From CAVQUE01 sp046290435 (lineage in GTDB: Bacteria; Actinomycetota; Acidimicrobiia; Acidimicrobiales; UBA8592): 64,000 bases of DNA. This document shows, in pieces, positions 1-7,341 of this stretch. Location of the stretch: contig JBKAGO010000035.1 of assembly GCA_046290435.1 (NCBI GenBank), positions 138,304 through 202,303 on the forward strand, in the 5' to 3' direction. Both the position numbers and the translations under genes were made by a program. Positions within the stretch are counted from its first letter, which is position 1; each line of letters starts with the position of its first letter. Below the pieces are notes generated by a model. That model was not told the DNA's origin. It saw only the letters and a program-made list of their open reading frames with translations, and did no database searches.

Positions 1-672
1 GAGGACGTCGAGCAGGTTGAGGATCTGCTTCGCAGCGCCGACGTCGGTGATGGGCACGGTCTGGGTCGGCAGGAAGGTCAGATCCGCCGACTCGAACGCG
101 ATGCCGGCCTCGGCCAGGGCGTCACGCAACCCGTTGAGGTCGGTCGGTTCGCACGTGAGGCGCCACGTGTCGCCCTCGTCGACGAGATCCTCCGCTCCGG
201 CGTCGAGGGCCACGAGCATGACCTCGTCCTCGTCGATCTCGCCGGGCAACACGATGACGCCCTTGCGTTCGAACTGCCAGGCGACCGCCCCGGGTTCGGC
301 GAGGGACCCGCCGTTCTTCGACAGCGCCGACCGGACCTCGGAGCCCGTGCGGTTGCGGTTGTCGGTGAGCGTCTCGATGTAGAGCGCGACGCCGTGGGGG
401 GCATAGCCCTCGTAGGTGACGTTCTCGTAGTTGACGCCTTCGAGCTCACCGGTGCCGCGCTTGACGGCACGCTCGATGGTGTCGAGGGGCACCGAGGCGT
501 CGCGGGCCTTCTGGTACATGGTCCGGAGCGTCGGATTGGCGTCGATGTCGCCGCCACCCTGGCGGGCAGCCACCTCGACCTGCTTGATCAGCTTCGCGAA
601 GAGCTTGCCGCGCTTCTTGTCGGCGGCGCCCTTCTTGTGCTTGATCGTCGCCCACTTGGAGTGTCCGGACAT
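1..672 (-). CDS. yebC: YebC/PmpR-family regulator (C-terminus beyond window)
   Basis: The minus strand is open from an ATG at 672 to the window edge, giving 224 residues of a family that is usually about 250 long. The N-terminus reads MSGHSKWATIKHKKGAADKK, the family hallmark, followed by the conserved TYEGYAPHG and NRTGSEVR blocks. YebC/PmpR proteins were long listed as DNA-binding regulators; some members are now linked to relief of ribosome stalling at proline runs, so the molecular role here is open. It is the last visible gene of a minus-strand run pdxS-pdxT-tetR-yebC. In many actinobacteria yebC follows pdxT and precedes ruvC, which would lie just outside the window. Confidence 0.95.
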   Translation of the reverse strand, partial: MSGHSKWATIKHKKGAADKKRGKLFAKLIKQVEVAARQGGGDIDANPTLRTMYQKARDASVPLDTIERAVKRGTGELEGVNYENVTYEGYAPHGVALYIETLTDNRNRTGSEVRSALSKNGGSLAEPGAVAWQFERKGVIVLPGEIDEDEVMLVALDAGAEDLVDEGDTWRLTCEPTDLNGLRDALAEAGIAFESADLTFLPTQTVPITDVGAAKQILNLLDVL

Positions 673-786
673 CGAGTGGAACCTCTCGGCAGTCGTCTCT
701 GGGAGACCCGTAGCGTACTGCGGCCCCTGCCGGCCTTCGATGCTGGCGCCCGAACCCACGAACAACCACCGACGGCAGCCGAAGGA

Positions 787-1455
787 TCAGCGGGCGATGG
801 TGTGGTCGTCGACGGACCGCACGAGCCCCTCGATGACGATCATCAGACCGTCGATGGCCTCGCGTTGGAGGTCGGCATCGTGGGAATAGCCATCGGTCAG
901 CCCGATGGCGAACGCTCGCACCAGTTGGGTGACCGGGCGCCGGGTCGAGGGCGCCAGCTCGCCCGCGGCGATGGCCCGATCGATGATCTTCTCGAAGAAG
1001 TCGATCCGCCTCGGGTCGCTCTGTCCCAACTCGCCCTGCAGCTCGGGATAGCGGCCCACGTCGATGCGCACACCGGACAGGAACGATGCGAGCGACGGGT
1101 CTTCGATGTTCATCTCGTTGGCGGTGGAGAACACGGCCTCGAGGGTCTGGACCAGGCCGGAGGAACCCGCGATCGCTTCGTCGAAACGATCGTAGACGTG
1201 GGTCTGCGCCGCGCCGTACACCTCTCGATAGAGGTCGACCTTGGACTCGAAGTGGTAGTAGATCGAGCCGGTCGTCACCCCTGCCGCCTGCGCGATGATG
1301 CGGTTGCTCGTCGCCCCGTAACCGAACTCGGCGAAGGCTCGGCGGGCCGCATCGAGGATCCGCGCACGCGTGTCGACAGCGGGCGCCGTCGATGTCCGTC
1401 GAGGTGCGAGCTGGTTCGTCACTGCGATGACAGAGCTTGCCACAGTGGGCAGCAT
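787..1455 (-). CDS. TetR/AcrR-family transcriptional regulator
   Basis: This 222-residue protein has an N-terminal TetR helix-turn-helix (about residues 30-75): TRARILDAARRAFAEFGYGA, then a recognition helix region ending GSIYYHFESKVDLY. The C-terminal ligand domain is not specific enough to name a ligand. The ATG at 1455 lies 49 bp after the pdxT stop. A GTG further in (the VTNQLAPRR region) is an alternative start, since the first residues before the HTH look unstructured. It sits between pdxT and yebC, which are usually adjacent, so it looks like a lineage-specific insertion into that operon. Its target is unknown. Confidence 0.85.
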   Translation of the reverse strand: MLPTVASSVIAVTNQLAPRRTSTAPAVDTRARILDAARRAFAEFGYGATSNRIIAQAAGVTTGSIYYHFESKVDLYREVYGAAQTHVYDRFDEAIAGSSGLVQTLEAVFSTANEMNIEDPSLASFLSGVRIDVGRYPELQGELGQSDPRRIDFFEKIIDRAIAAGELAPSTRRPVTQLVRAFAIGLTDGYSHDADLQREAIDGLMIVIEGLVRSVDDHTIAR

Positions 1456-1504
1456 CGCGAACGGACGGCGCGGGTGACCGGTGCAGGCGCCGCCGCGCAT
1501 CGGG

Positions 1505-2077
1505 TCACATCTGCAGGAAGAGCTCGTGGATCCGCGCGTCGTCGGACAGCTCGGGATGGAACGCCGCGACCATGACCGCCCCCTGGCGGCACAGCACCGG
1601 CTGATCGTCGACCGAGGCGAGCACCTCGACATCGGCCCCGGCCTTGTCGACGATGGGGGCCCGGATGAACACCGCCGGGAACGCCTCGTCGAGGCCGGTC
1701 ACGTCGAGATCGGCTTCGAAGGAGTCGCGTTGGCGCCCGAAGGCATTGCGACGCACCGCCAGGTCGATCGCACCCAGGGGCTCCTGATCCGGACGGCCGT
1801 CGAGGATCTCGCGGGCCAACAGGATCATCCCGGCGCAGGTACCGAACACGGCCATGCCGGCGGCGATGCGATCGGCGAGCGGTTGGCGCAGCGCGTTGGA
1901 GTCGAGCAGGAACGACATGGTCGTGGACTCGCCGCCGGGCATGATCAGCCGATCGACTGCGGCCAGATCCTGGGGCAGCCTCACCGCCACTGCGTCATGC
2001 CCGAGCGATTCGACGACTGCGAGGTGGCGGGCGAACGCCCCTTGCAGCGCCAGCACACCGACGGTGTCGGTGCTCAC
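1505..2077 (-). CDS. pdxT: Pyridoxal 5'-phosphate synthase glutaminase subunit PdxT
   Basis: A class I glutamine amidotransferase of 190 residues, normal length for PdxT. It hydrolyses glutamine and channels ammonia to PdxS. The oxyanion segment MPGGEST (46-52), the nucleophile Cys81 in FGTCAGM, and the His174/Glu176 pair in HPEL complete the triad. The ATG overlaps the pdxS stop by 4 bp (ATGA), so the subunits are translationally coupled. Confidence 0.97.
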   Translation of the reverse strand: MSTDTVGVLALQGAFARHLAVVESLGHDAVAVRLPQDLAAVDRLIMPGGESTTMSFLLDSNALRQPLADRIAAGMAVFGTCAGMILLAREILDGRPDQEPLGAIDLAVRRNAFGRQRDSFEADLDVTGLDEAFPAVFIRAPIVDKAGADVEVLASVDDQPVLCRQGAVMVAAFHPELSDDARIHELFLQM

Positions 2078-2970
2078 CAGCCCCGGTCTTCGAGGTGCAT
2101 GTCGAGGTCGTCCATGCCGATCCCGGTCATCGGTGTGCCCAGGCCCCGGCTGACCTTCGCGAGGATGGCCGGATCACGGAAGTTCGTCGTGGCCTCGACG
2201 ATGGCCTTGGCCCGCGGCGCGGGGTCGGCGGACTTGAAGATGCCCGAACCGACGAACACCGACTCGGCGCCGAGCTGCATCGCCAACGCGGCGTCGGCGG
2301 GCGTGGCGATCCCACCGGCGCAGAACAACGGCACCTGCAACCATCCGGTCTCTGCGACCTCCTGCACCAACGGCAGCGGCGCTTGCAGGCGCTTGGCCCA
2401 CTCGAACAGCTCCGGCTCGTCGGCCTGGGTGATCTTGCGGATGTCGCCGATGATGGAGCGCAGGTGACGCACGGCCTGGACGATGTTGCCGGTGCCTGCC
2501 TCGCCCTTGCTGCGGATCATGCAGGCGCCCTCGCTGATGCGGCGCAGCGCCTCGCCGAGGTTGGTGGCGCCGCACACGAACGGCACCGTGAACGCGAACT
2601 TGTCGATGTGGTGGGTCTCGTCGGCGGGGGTGAGCACCTCGGATTCGTCGATGTAGTCGACGCCGAGCGACTCGAGGATCTGCGCCTCGACGAAGTGCCC
2701 GATGCGGGCCTTGGCCATGACCGGGATCGTGACCGACGCCTGGATCGCCTCGATCATCTCGGGATCGCTCATGCGGGCCACGCCGCCATCGGCGCGGATG
2801 TCCGCCGGGACACGCTCGAGGGCCATCACGGCCACGGCGCCGGCGTCTTCGGCGATGCGGGCCTGCTCGGCGTTGACGACGTCCATGATGACGCCGCCCT
2901 TGAGCATCTCGGCGAGACCACGCTTGACGCGGATGGTGCCCGTGGCACGTGAGGAAGATTCGGTCGACAT
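2074..2970 (-). CDS. pdxS: Pyridoxal 5'-phosphate synthase lyase subunit PdxS
   Basis: A 298-residue PdxS/SNZ protein, which makes PLP from ribose 5-phosphate, glyceraldehyde 3-phosphate and ammonia in a 12+12 complex with PdxT. Asp30, Lys87 (MAKARIGH) and Lys155 (RSKGEAGTGN) fit the two catalytic lysines and the conserved Asp of the family. The ATG at 2970 begins MSTESSSRATGTIRVKRGLA, the usual N-terminal region. The reading frame stays open upstream through the next gene, but that extension is antisense-like noise. It overlaps pdxT by 4 bp. The pair shows that vitamin B6 is made by the DXP-independent route. Confidence 0.97.
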   Translation of the reverse strand: MSTESSSRATGTIRVKRGLAEMLKGGVIMDVVNAEQARIAEDAGAVAVMALERVPADIRADGGVARMSDPEMIEAIQASVTIPVMAKARIGHFVEAQILESLGVDYIDESEVLTPADETHHIDKFAFTVPFVCGATNLGEALRRISEGACMIRSKGEAGTGNIVQAVRHLRSIIGDIRKITQADEPELFEWAKRLQAPLPLVQEVAETGWLQVPLFCAGGIATPADAALAMQLGAESVFVGSGIFKSADPAPRAKAIVEATTNFRDPAILAKVSRGLGTPMTGIGMDDLDMHLEDRGW

Positions 2971-3044
2971 GGCGGCCAGCGTATCGTCGCCCACCGTCGT
3001 GGCCGTGGTCGTTTCGTACCCGTCGACGCCGATGCGCCGGGCTC

Positions 3045-3824
3045 CTACAGTTCGGTGAGGACCTCGACCCGGTCGCTGATCGAGAACTGGGCCCCGACGA
3101 TGGCGTCCTCGGGCGGGTCGATCCACAGATGGCGGTAGGCGCGCGGGTTGCGAGCGACGGTGCGGCCGTCGGCGTCGAGCTTGGCCAGCGCCGCCGCCAG
3201 ACCGGGCGGGTACCTCGTCAGCGAGACGCCGGCGAGGTCGGCGCGCACACCCACGGCGGGGTCGACGAGGCGTGCTGCGAGCGACTCGGCCAGCCCACCC
3301 GCGAATCCGAGCGGCCGGCAGACCAGCGTCGCGGCGGTGACCGCAGCCCGCGTCTCGCCGGAGCGGATGCGGCTGAGTTCGTGGGCCAGGACCCCTTCGA
3401 GCTCGATGCGGCGCAGCGACTCGATGAGGCCGGTGGTGACCGCCAACGCGCCGTGGCGGGCGGTGCGTCCGACGACGAATGCGTTGGGTGCGGCTTCGTC
3501 GACCACGTACATCGCAGGCATGCGAAAGCCGTTGGAGACGACGAGGCCTTCGACGATGTTGTCGAGCTGGGGGTAGCGACCGGGTTCGAGGGGTTCGGCA
3601 CCGAGCGCGGAGAGCGCCATCTGGTCGCCGCGCAGGAACGCCAGCGCGGCGACGCCTGCGCCGACGATCACGCCGAGCGCGATCGCCCAGACGCCCAGGC
3701 CCAGCGGCCAGCCGATCAGTGTCACGACGACGGCGATGACGACCGCCACGGCGACGTGCGCGACGTTGGTGGTGCGGACGATGTCGGCACGCACCGGGCC
3801 GGCGACGGCGTCGGTCATCGTCAT
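3045..3824 (-). CDS. M48-like (HtpX-type) membrane protein lacking zinc ligands
   Basis: A 259-residue protein with two N-terminal membrane segments (about residues 24-65) followed by an M48-like domain. The motif that should read HExxH is AHELSRIRSGE: the second His is Arg. The third-ligand region, normally RExxAD, reads VGVRADLAGVSLTRYPPGL, so the ligand Glu is Gly. Two of three zinc ligands are therefore gone while the fold-defining flanks remain. This points to a non-catalytic pseudopeptidase, although the residue pairing was made by eye. It overlaps the lemA stop by 1 nt; lemA-htpX pairing is widespread in bacteria. Confidence 0.75.
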   Translation of the reverse strand: MTMTDAVAGPVRADIVRTTNVAHVAVAVVIAVVVTLIGWPLGLGVWAIALGVIVGAGVAALAFLRGDQMALSALGAEPLEPGRYPQLDNIVEGLVVSNGFRMPAMYVVDEAAPNAFVVGRTARHGALAVTTGLIESLRRIELEGVLAHELSRIRSGETRAAVTAATLVCRPLGFAGGLAESLAARLVDPAVGVRADLAGVSLTRYPPGLAAALAKLDADGRTVARNPRAYRHLWIDPPEDAIVGAQFSISDRVEVLTEL

Positions 3825-4375
3825 CAGAACTGGACCTGTACCGGGCCGCGTGCGTCGCCCTCGACCTCGAAGTACTCACGTTCGGTGAAGTTGAACATGC
3901 CGGCGACGATGTTGGACGGCACGCTCTGGATCTTGGTGTTGTAGCCGAGCACGCTGTCGTTGTAGTGCTGGCGGGCGAATGCGATCCGGCTCTCGGTGGA
4001 GGTCAGCTCTTCCTGGAGTTCGAGGAAGTTCTGGTTGGCCTTGAGGTCGGGGTAGGCCTCGGACAGTGCGAACAGCGACTTGAGGGTCCCCGTCAGCATG
4101 TTCTCGTTCGCGGCCTGATCGGCGGGTCCGCTCGCGGACATGGCCGAGTTGCGCGCCTGGATGACGGCGTCGAGGGTCTCACGCTCGTGACTCGCGTAGC
4201 CCTTCACGGTCTCGACCAGGTTCGGGATGAGGTCGTACCGACGCTTCAGCTGGACGTCGATCTGCGCCCACGCGTTCTCGACCCGGTTGCGCAACGAGAC
4301 CAGCCCGTTGTACTGAAGAACGAAAAAACCCACGATCAACACCACGATGGCGATGATGACGATGACCCAGATCAT
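3824..4375 (-). CDS. lemA: LemA family protein
   Basis: A 183-residue LemA protein: one N-terminal membrane helix (residues 2-21), then a helical domain with the family block NRVENAWAQIDVQLKRRYDL and PNLVETVKGYASHE. LemA proteins are membrane-anchored, with most of the chain outside or at the membrane face. Their molecular function is unsettled, though they often pair with M48 proteases. The ATG at 4375 was chosen because the membrane helix begins there. The downstream M48-like gene starts inside this stop codon, so the two are surely co-translated. Confidence 0.92.
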   Translation of the reverse strand: MIWVIVIIAIVVLIVGFFVLQYNGLVSLRNRVENAWAQIDVQLKRRYDLIPNLVETVKGYASHERETLDAVIQARNSAMSASGPADQAANENMLTGTLKSLFALSEAYPDLKANQNFLELQEELTSTESRIAFARQHYNDSVLGYNTKIQSVPSNIVAGMFNFTEREYFEVEGDARGPVQVQF

Positions 4376-4500
4376 GGAACTCCCCTTGGCTGCGACTCCG
4401 ACCGAGTGTACCTGCAGCACCGCACCCGCCCCCGGGACACCCACTCCCCGCCGGCACCGTGGGCCCGTCGGGCGACGGACCGGTGGTTTCGCAGGGCAGG

Positions 4501-5595
4501 TCAGGCCAGCGAGGTGACCGGCGCCGCGCCGATGGCCTGCTGGTACCGGGCGAGATACGCCTCCGCCAGTCGCCGCATCGAGAACTCCTCGGCCCGGGCG
4601 CGTCCGCTGGCCACCAGCCGCGTGGCCAGCGCCTCGTCGTCGAGGACCCGCCGCAACGCCGCGCCGAGAGCAGCGACGTCGCCGGGCGGTGTCAGGAGCG
4701 CGTCGACGCCGCTGCGTGCGACCTTCGCGTAGCCGTCGAGAGCGGACGCCACGATGGGGGTCTCGGCGGCCATGGCCTCGAGCAGCACCACACCGAAGGA
4801 CTCGCCGCCGAGCGACGGAGCGCAGAACACCGTCGCCGCCTTCATCCGGGCGACCTTTTCGTGCTCGGAGATCCGGCCGAGCCATTCGATGCGGGGATCG
4901 CCGGCCCACATCGACGTCAGCTCGGCGGTCTGGGGGCCGTCGGAGGCCACCCAGATACGGATGTCGGGCGGGAGGTCGGGCAGCGTCGACAACAGGACCC
5001 CGAGACCCTTGCGCGGTTCGTGGCGTCCGACGAACAGGATGGTTCGCTGCGGCGCCTTCACGGCATCGATCTCGCGGTAGCGGGCCACCTCGACACCGTT
5101 GAACAGCACGTCGTAATCGCCGCCGAGCTGGCCACGAGCCAGTGCCGCGGCCTCTTCGGAGACCGCGACCGAGACCTCGATGCGTGCCCGCAGCCACCGG
5201 AGCCCCCGGCCGAAGGTCTGGTAGCTGCGGCTCTCGCCCGCACGGTGGAACGTGGCGACGATGGGTGCCTGCTTGAGCACCAGCGCTGTCATCGTGGGGC
5301 CCGGCACCATGGGCTCGTGCAGGTGCAACACGTCGAAGGCCTCGTCGCGCAGCGCCCGGATGACCCGCAGCTGGGCCGAGGGGTCCGGCGCGATGGGGGC
5401 GACCGATCCGTTCGAGGCGGTGGGGAGGCTGTTGCCCAGGGGCGTGACCCCCGCATCGGGGGGCGGGCCGTCGCACGGACCGAGGACCCGGGTGTCGATG
5501 CCGAGCTCGCGCAGCGAGCGCGCCAGGCCGAGGATCTGGCCCTGCACACCGCCGGGCACCGTGAGGCTGTAGGGGCTGATCATGCCGACACGCAT
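4501..5595 (-). CDS. pimA: Phosphatidyl-myo-inositol alpha-mannosyltransferase PimA
   Basis: A GT4-family glycosyltransferase of 364 residues. The N-terminus MRVGMISPYSLTVPGGVQGQ carries the glycine-rich GDP-mannose/acceptor loop typical of PimA, and the C-terminal domain has FVGRHEPRKG and the EX7E-type region ESFGVVLLEAMAAETP. PimA transfers the first mannose from GDP-mannose to phosphatidylinositol at the inner membrane face. Its position directly downstream of an acyltransferase and a CDP-alcohol phosphotransferase matches the pgsA1-patA-pimA order of mycobacteria and supports the specific name over a general GT4 call. Confidence 0.9.
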   Translation of the reverse strand: MRVGMISPYSLTVPGGVQGQILGLARSLRELGIDTRVLGPCDGPPPDAGVTPLGNSLPTASNGSVAPIAPDPSAQLRVIRALRDEAFDVLHLHEPMVPGPTMTALVLKQAPIVATFHRAGESRSYQTFGRGLRWLRARIEVSVAVSEEAAALARGQLGGDYDVLFNGVEVARYREIDAVKAPQRTILFVGRHEPRKGLGVLLSTLPDLPPDIRIWVASDGPQTAELTSMWAGDPRIEWLGRISEHEKVARMKAATVFCAPSLGGESFGVVLLEAMAAETPIVASALDGYAKVARSGVDALLTPPGDVAALGAALRRVLDDEALATRLVASGRARAEEFSMRRLAEAYLARYQQAIGAAPVTSLA

Positions 5596-5644
5596 GCTCG
5601 CCCCTCCCTGCGGTCCGGGTCCGCCGAGCGGTCGCCAGGTGCCA

Positions 5645-6565
5645 TCACGCAGCGTCGGCAGCGCGCCAGGCGGCGAGGGCGAGCTCGTCGCTCGGCCAGT
5701 TGGGGTTCATCAGATGCCACTGTTCGGGCGCGGCCCGGATGAGCAGTTCGAGCTCGTGGGCGAGCGCCTGGGTGACCGCAGCGACGTCGTCGCGCAGGCG
5801 ACCGCGTCGGGTGGCGTCGAGGGCCGGGCGGACCACCGCATGGTGGCGACCGGTCGGCACCTGGTACACCCCGACCGGGATGATCGCAGCCCCGGTGCGG
5901 AGCGCGATGGTGGCCGGTCCGCCGGGGATACGGGTGCGCTCACCGAAGAAGTCGACCTCGATGCCGCCGCCACCGATGTCGCGATCGCAGAGCAGGCACA
6001 CGACATGGTTGGCCTTGAGGGCGCGGACCACCTTGGTGGCGACGTCGGGCCCCAACGGCACGACGTGCATGCCGAACGAGCGACGCATGTCGGCCATCCA
6101 CTCGAACAGCTCCGGCGGAGACAGGGGTTCGACGACGACGGTGACCTCGTAGCCGGGGCGGCAGGTCAGCCAGCGGCCCGCCCACTCCCACCCGCCGAGG
6201 TGCGGCAGCGCCAGGATCGGTCCGACCCCGCGGTCGAAGGCATCCTCGATGTGCTCGAAGCCCTCGACGCTGAATCCTGCGTCGACGGCGGCCGGGGTGA
6301 TGGTCTGCAGGACGGCCGAATCGACCCAGTAGCGGGCATAGGCGTCGAACGCGGCGTCGATGCCGCGCTCGAGGGCGCCGCCGCTGAGCGACTGCCCGCT
6401 GACGCGTCGCAGGTGGCGGCCCACCATGAAGCGCTGTTCGGCCGACATGCGCGCAGTGGCGAGACTGGCGGTCCGCCGGATGACGTTGGCCACCGGGCGT
6501 GGCAGTCGTTGGGCCAGGACGGCCCCGCCCCGGTAGGTCAGCAGGGCCCGATCGGGGTGAACCAC
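5645..6565 (-). CDS. patA: PatA-type phosphatidylinositol mannoside acyltransferase
   Basis: A 306-residue LpxL/HtrB-like acyltransferase. The catalytic HxxxxE/D-type motif appears as LPHLGGWEWAG, followed by a substrate-binding stretch LLCDRDIGGGGIEVDFFGE. In mycobacteria PatA acylates the mannose of PIM1/PIM2. Here it lies 9 bp after pgsA and 49 bp before pimA on the same strand, so the pathway assignment rests on family plus context. The ATG at 6565 gives the usual family length. Confidence 0.88.
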   Translation of the reverse strand: MVHPDRALLTYRGGAVLAQRLPRPVANVIRRTASLATARMSAEQRFMVGRHLRRVSGQSLSGGALERGIDAAFDAYARYWVDSAVLQTITPAAVDAGFSVEGFEHIEDAFDRGVGPILALPHLGGWEWAGRWLTCRPGYEVTVVVEPLSPPELFEWMADMRRSFGMHVVPLGPDVATKVVRALKANHVVCLLCDRDIGGGGIEVDFFGERTRIPGGPATIALRTGAAIIPVGVYQVPTGRHHAVVRPALDATRRGRLRDDVAAVTQALAHELELLIRAAPEQWHLMNPNWPSDELALAAWRAADAA

Positions 6566-6574
6566 GTCCGGGGA

Positions 6575-7249
6575 TCAGCCCTGGGTGCGGCGGGCCGTGC
6601 GGCGACGGGCCCGCGCCTCGTCGCGCATGCGCGTGCGGCGCTGACGGCGCTGGGGGACCTCGGGCATGACCTGGCTGGCCTGGCGCCACACCTTGACGAA
6701 GCGTTGCACGGCGGTGACCAGCGTCAGCACCAGCATGATCCACAGCACCGGGATGAGGAACTGGCCGAAGAGCAGCCCGATGGCCAGGACGATGAAACGC
6801 TCGGCGCGTTCCATGATGCCGCCCTTGGCGTCGAAGCCCAGTGACTCGGCTTTGGCCCGCTGATACGAGATGAGCATCGCGGCGCCCATGACGGCGACGG
6901 GCAGCACGGAGATCCGGCCGTCGTAGTTCGAGGCGAGATACCACGTGATGCCGCCGAACAGCAGGGCGTCGGTGACCCGGTCCGAGACCGAGTCGAAGAA
7001 GGCACCGCGCACCGACGAGGTTCCCGATGCCTTGGCGACCGCTCCGTCGAGGGCGTCGGGGATGCCGGTCAGCACCAACAGGACGAACCCCAGGGTGAGG
7101 TAGCCGTTGCCGATGGCGACCGCAGCGCCGCCGGCGATGACGATGCCGCTGACGGTGAGCGCATCGGCGGTCACACCGGCGCGACGCAGGCTCGACCCGA
7201 TGGGATCGAGACCTCGGTTGACGGTTTCCCGCCAGTTTCCGTCGAACAT
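6575..7249 (-). CDS. pgsA: CDP-alcohol phosphatidyltransferase, likely phosphatidylinositol-phosphate synthase
   Basis: A 224-residue integral membrane protein with the CDP-alcohol motif DALDGAVAK...GAFFDSVSD. The usual Arg after DGxxA is Lys here. Several membrane helices are visible (for example VLLVLTGIP and the FIVLAIGLLFGQFLIPVLWIM region), with a basic C-terminal tail. In actinobacteria the enzyme at this position makes phosphatidylinositol phosphate from CDP-diacylglycerol and inositol phosphate, the first committed lipid for PIM synthesis. A phosphatidylglycerophosphate synthase is the alternative reading, but the adjoining patA-pimA favours the inositol function. Confidence 0.88.
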   Translation of the reverse strand: MFDGNWRETVNRGLDPIGSSLRRAGVTADALTVSGIVIAGGAAVAIGNGYLTLGFVLLVLTGIPDALDGAVAKASGTSSVRGAFFDSVSDRVTDALLFGGITWYLASNYDGRISVLPVAVMGAAMLISYQRAKAESLGFDAKGGIMERAERFIVLAIGLLFGQFLIPVLWIMLVLTLVTAVQRFVKVWRQASQVMPEVPQRRQRRTRMRDEARARRRTARRTQG

Positions 7250-7341
7250 GGACGAATCCTTCCGTGGGCGCGAGCGAAGGCGCCGACACGAGACAAAACT
7301 CTACTGCGCAGCGCGCGGCTCCCGGTGCCGGGCGCGAAGCG

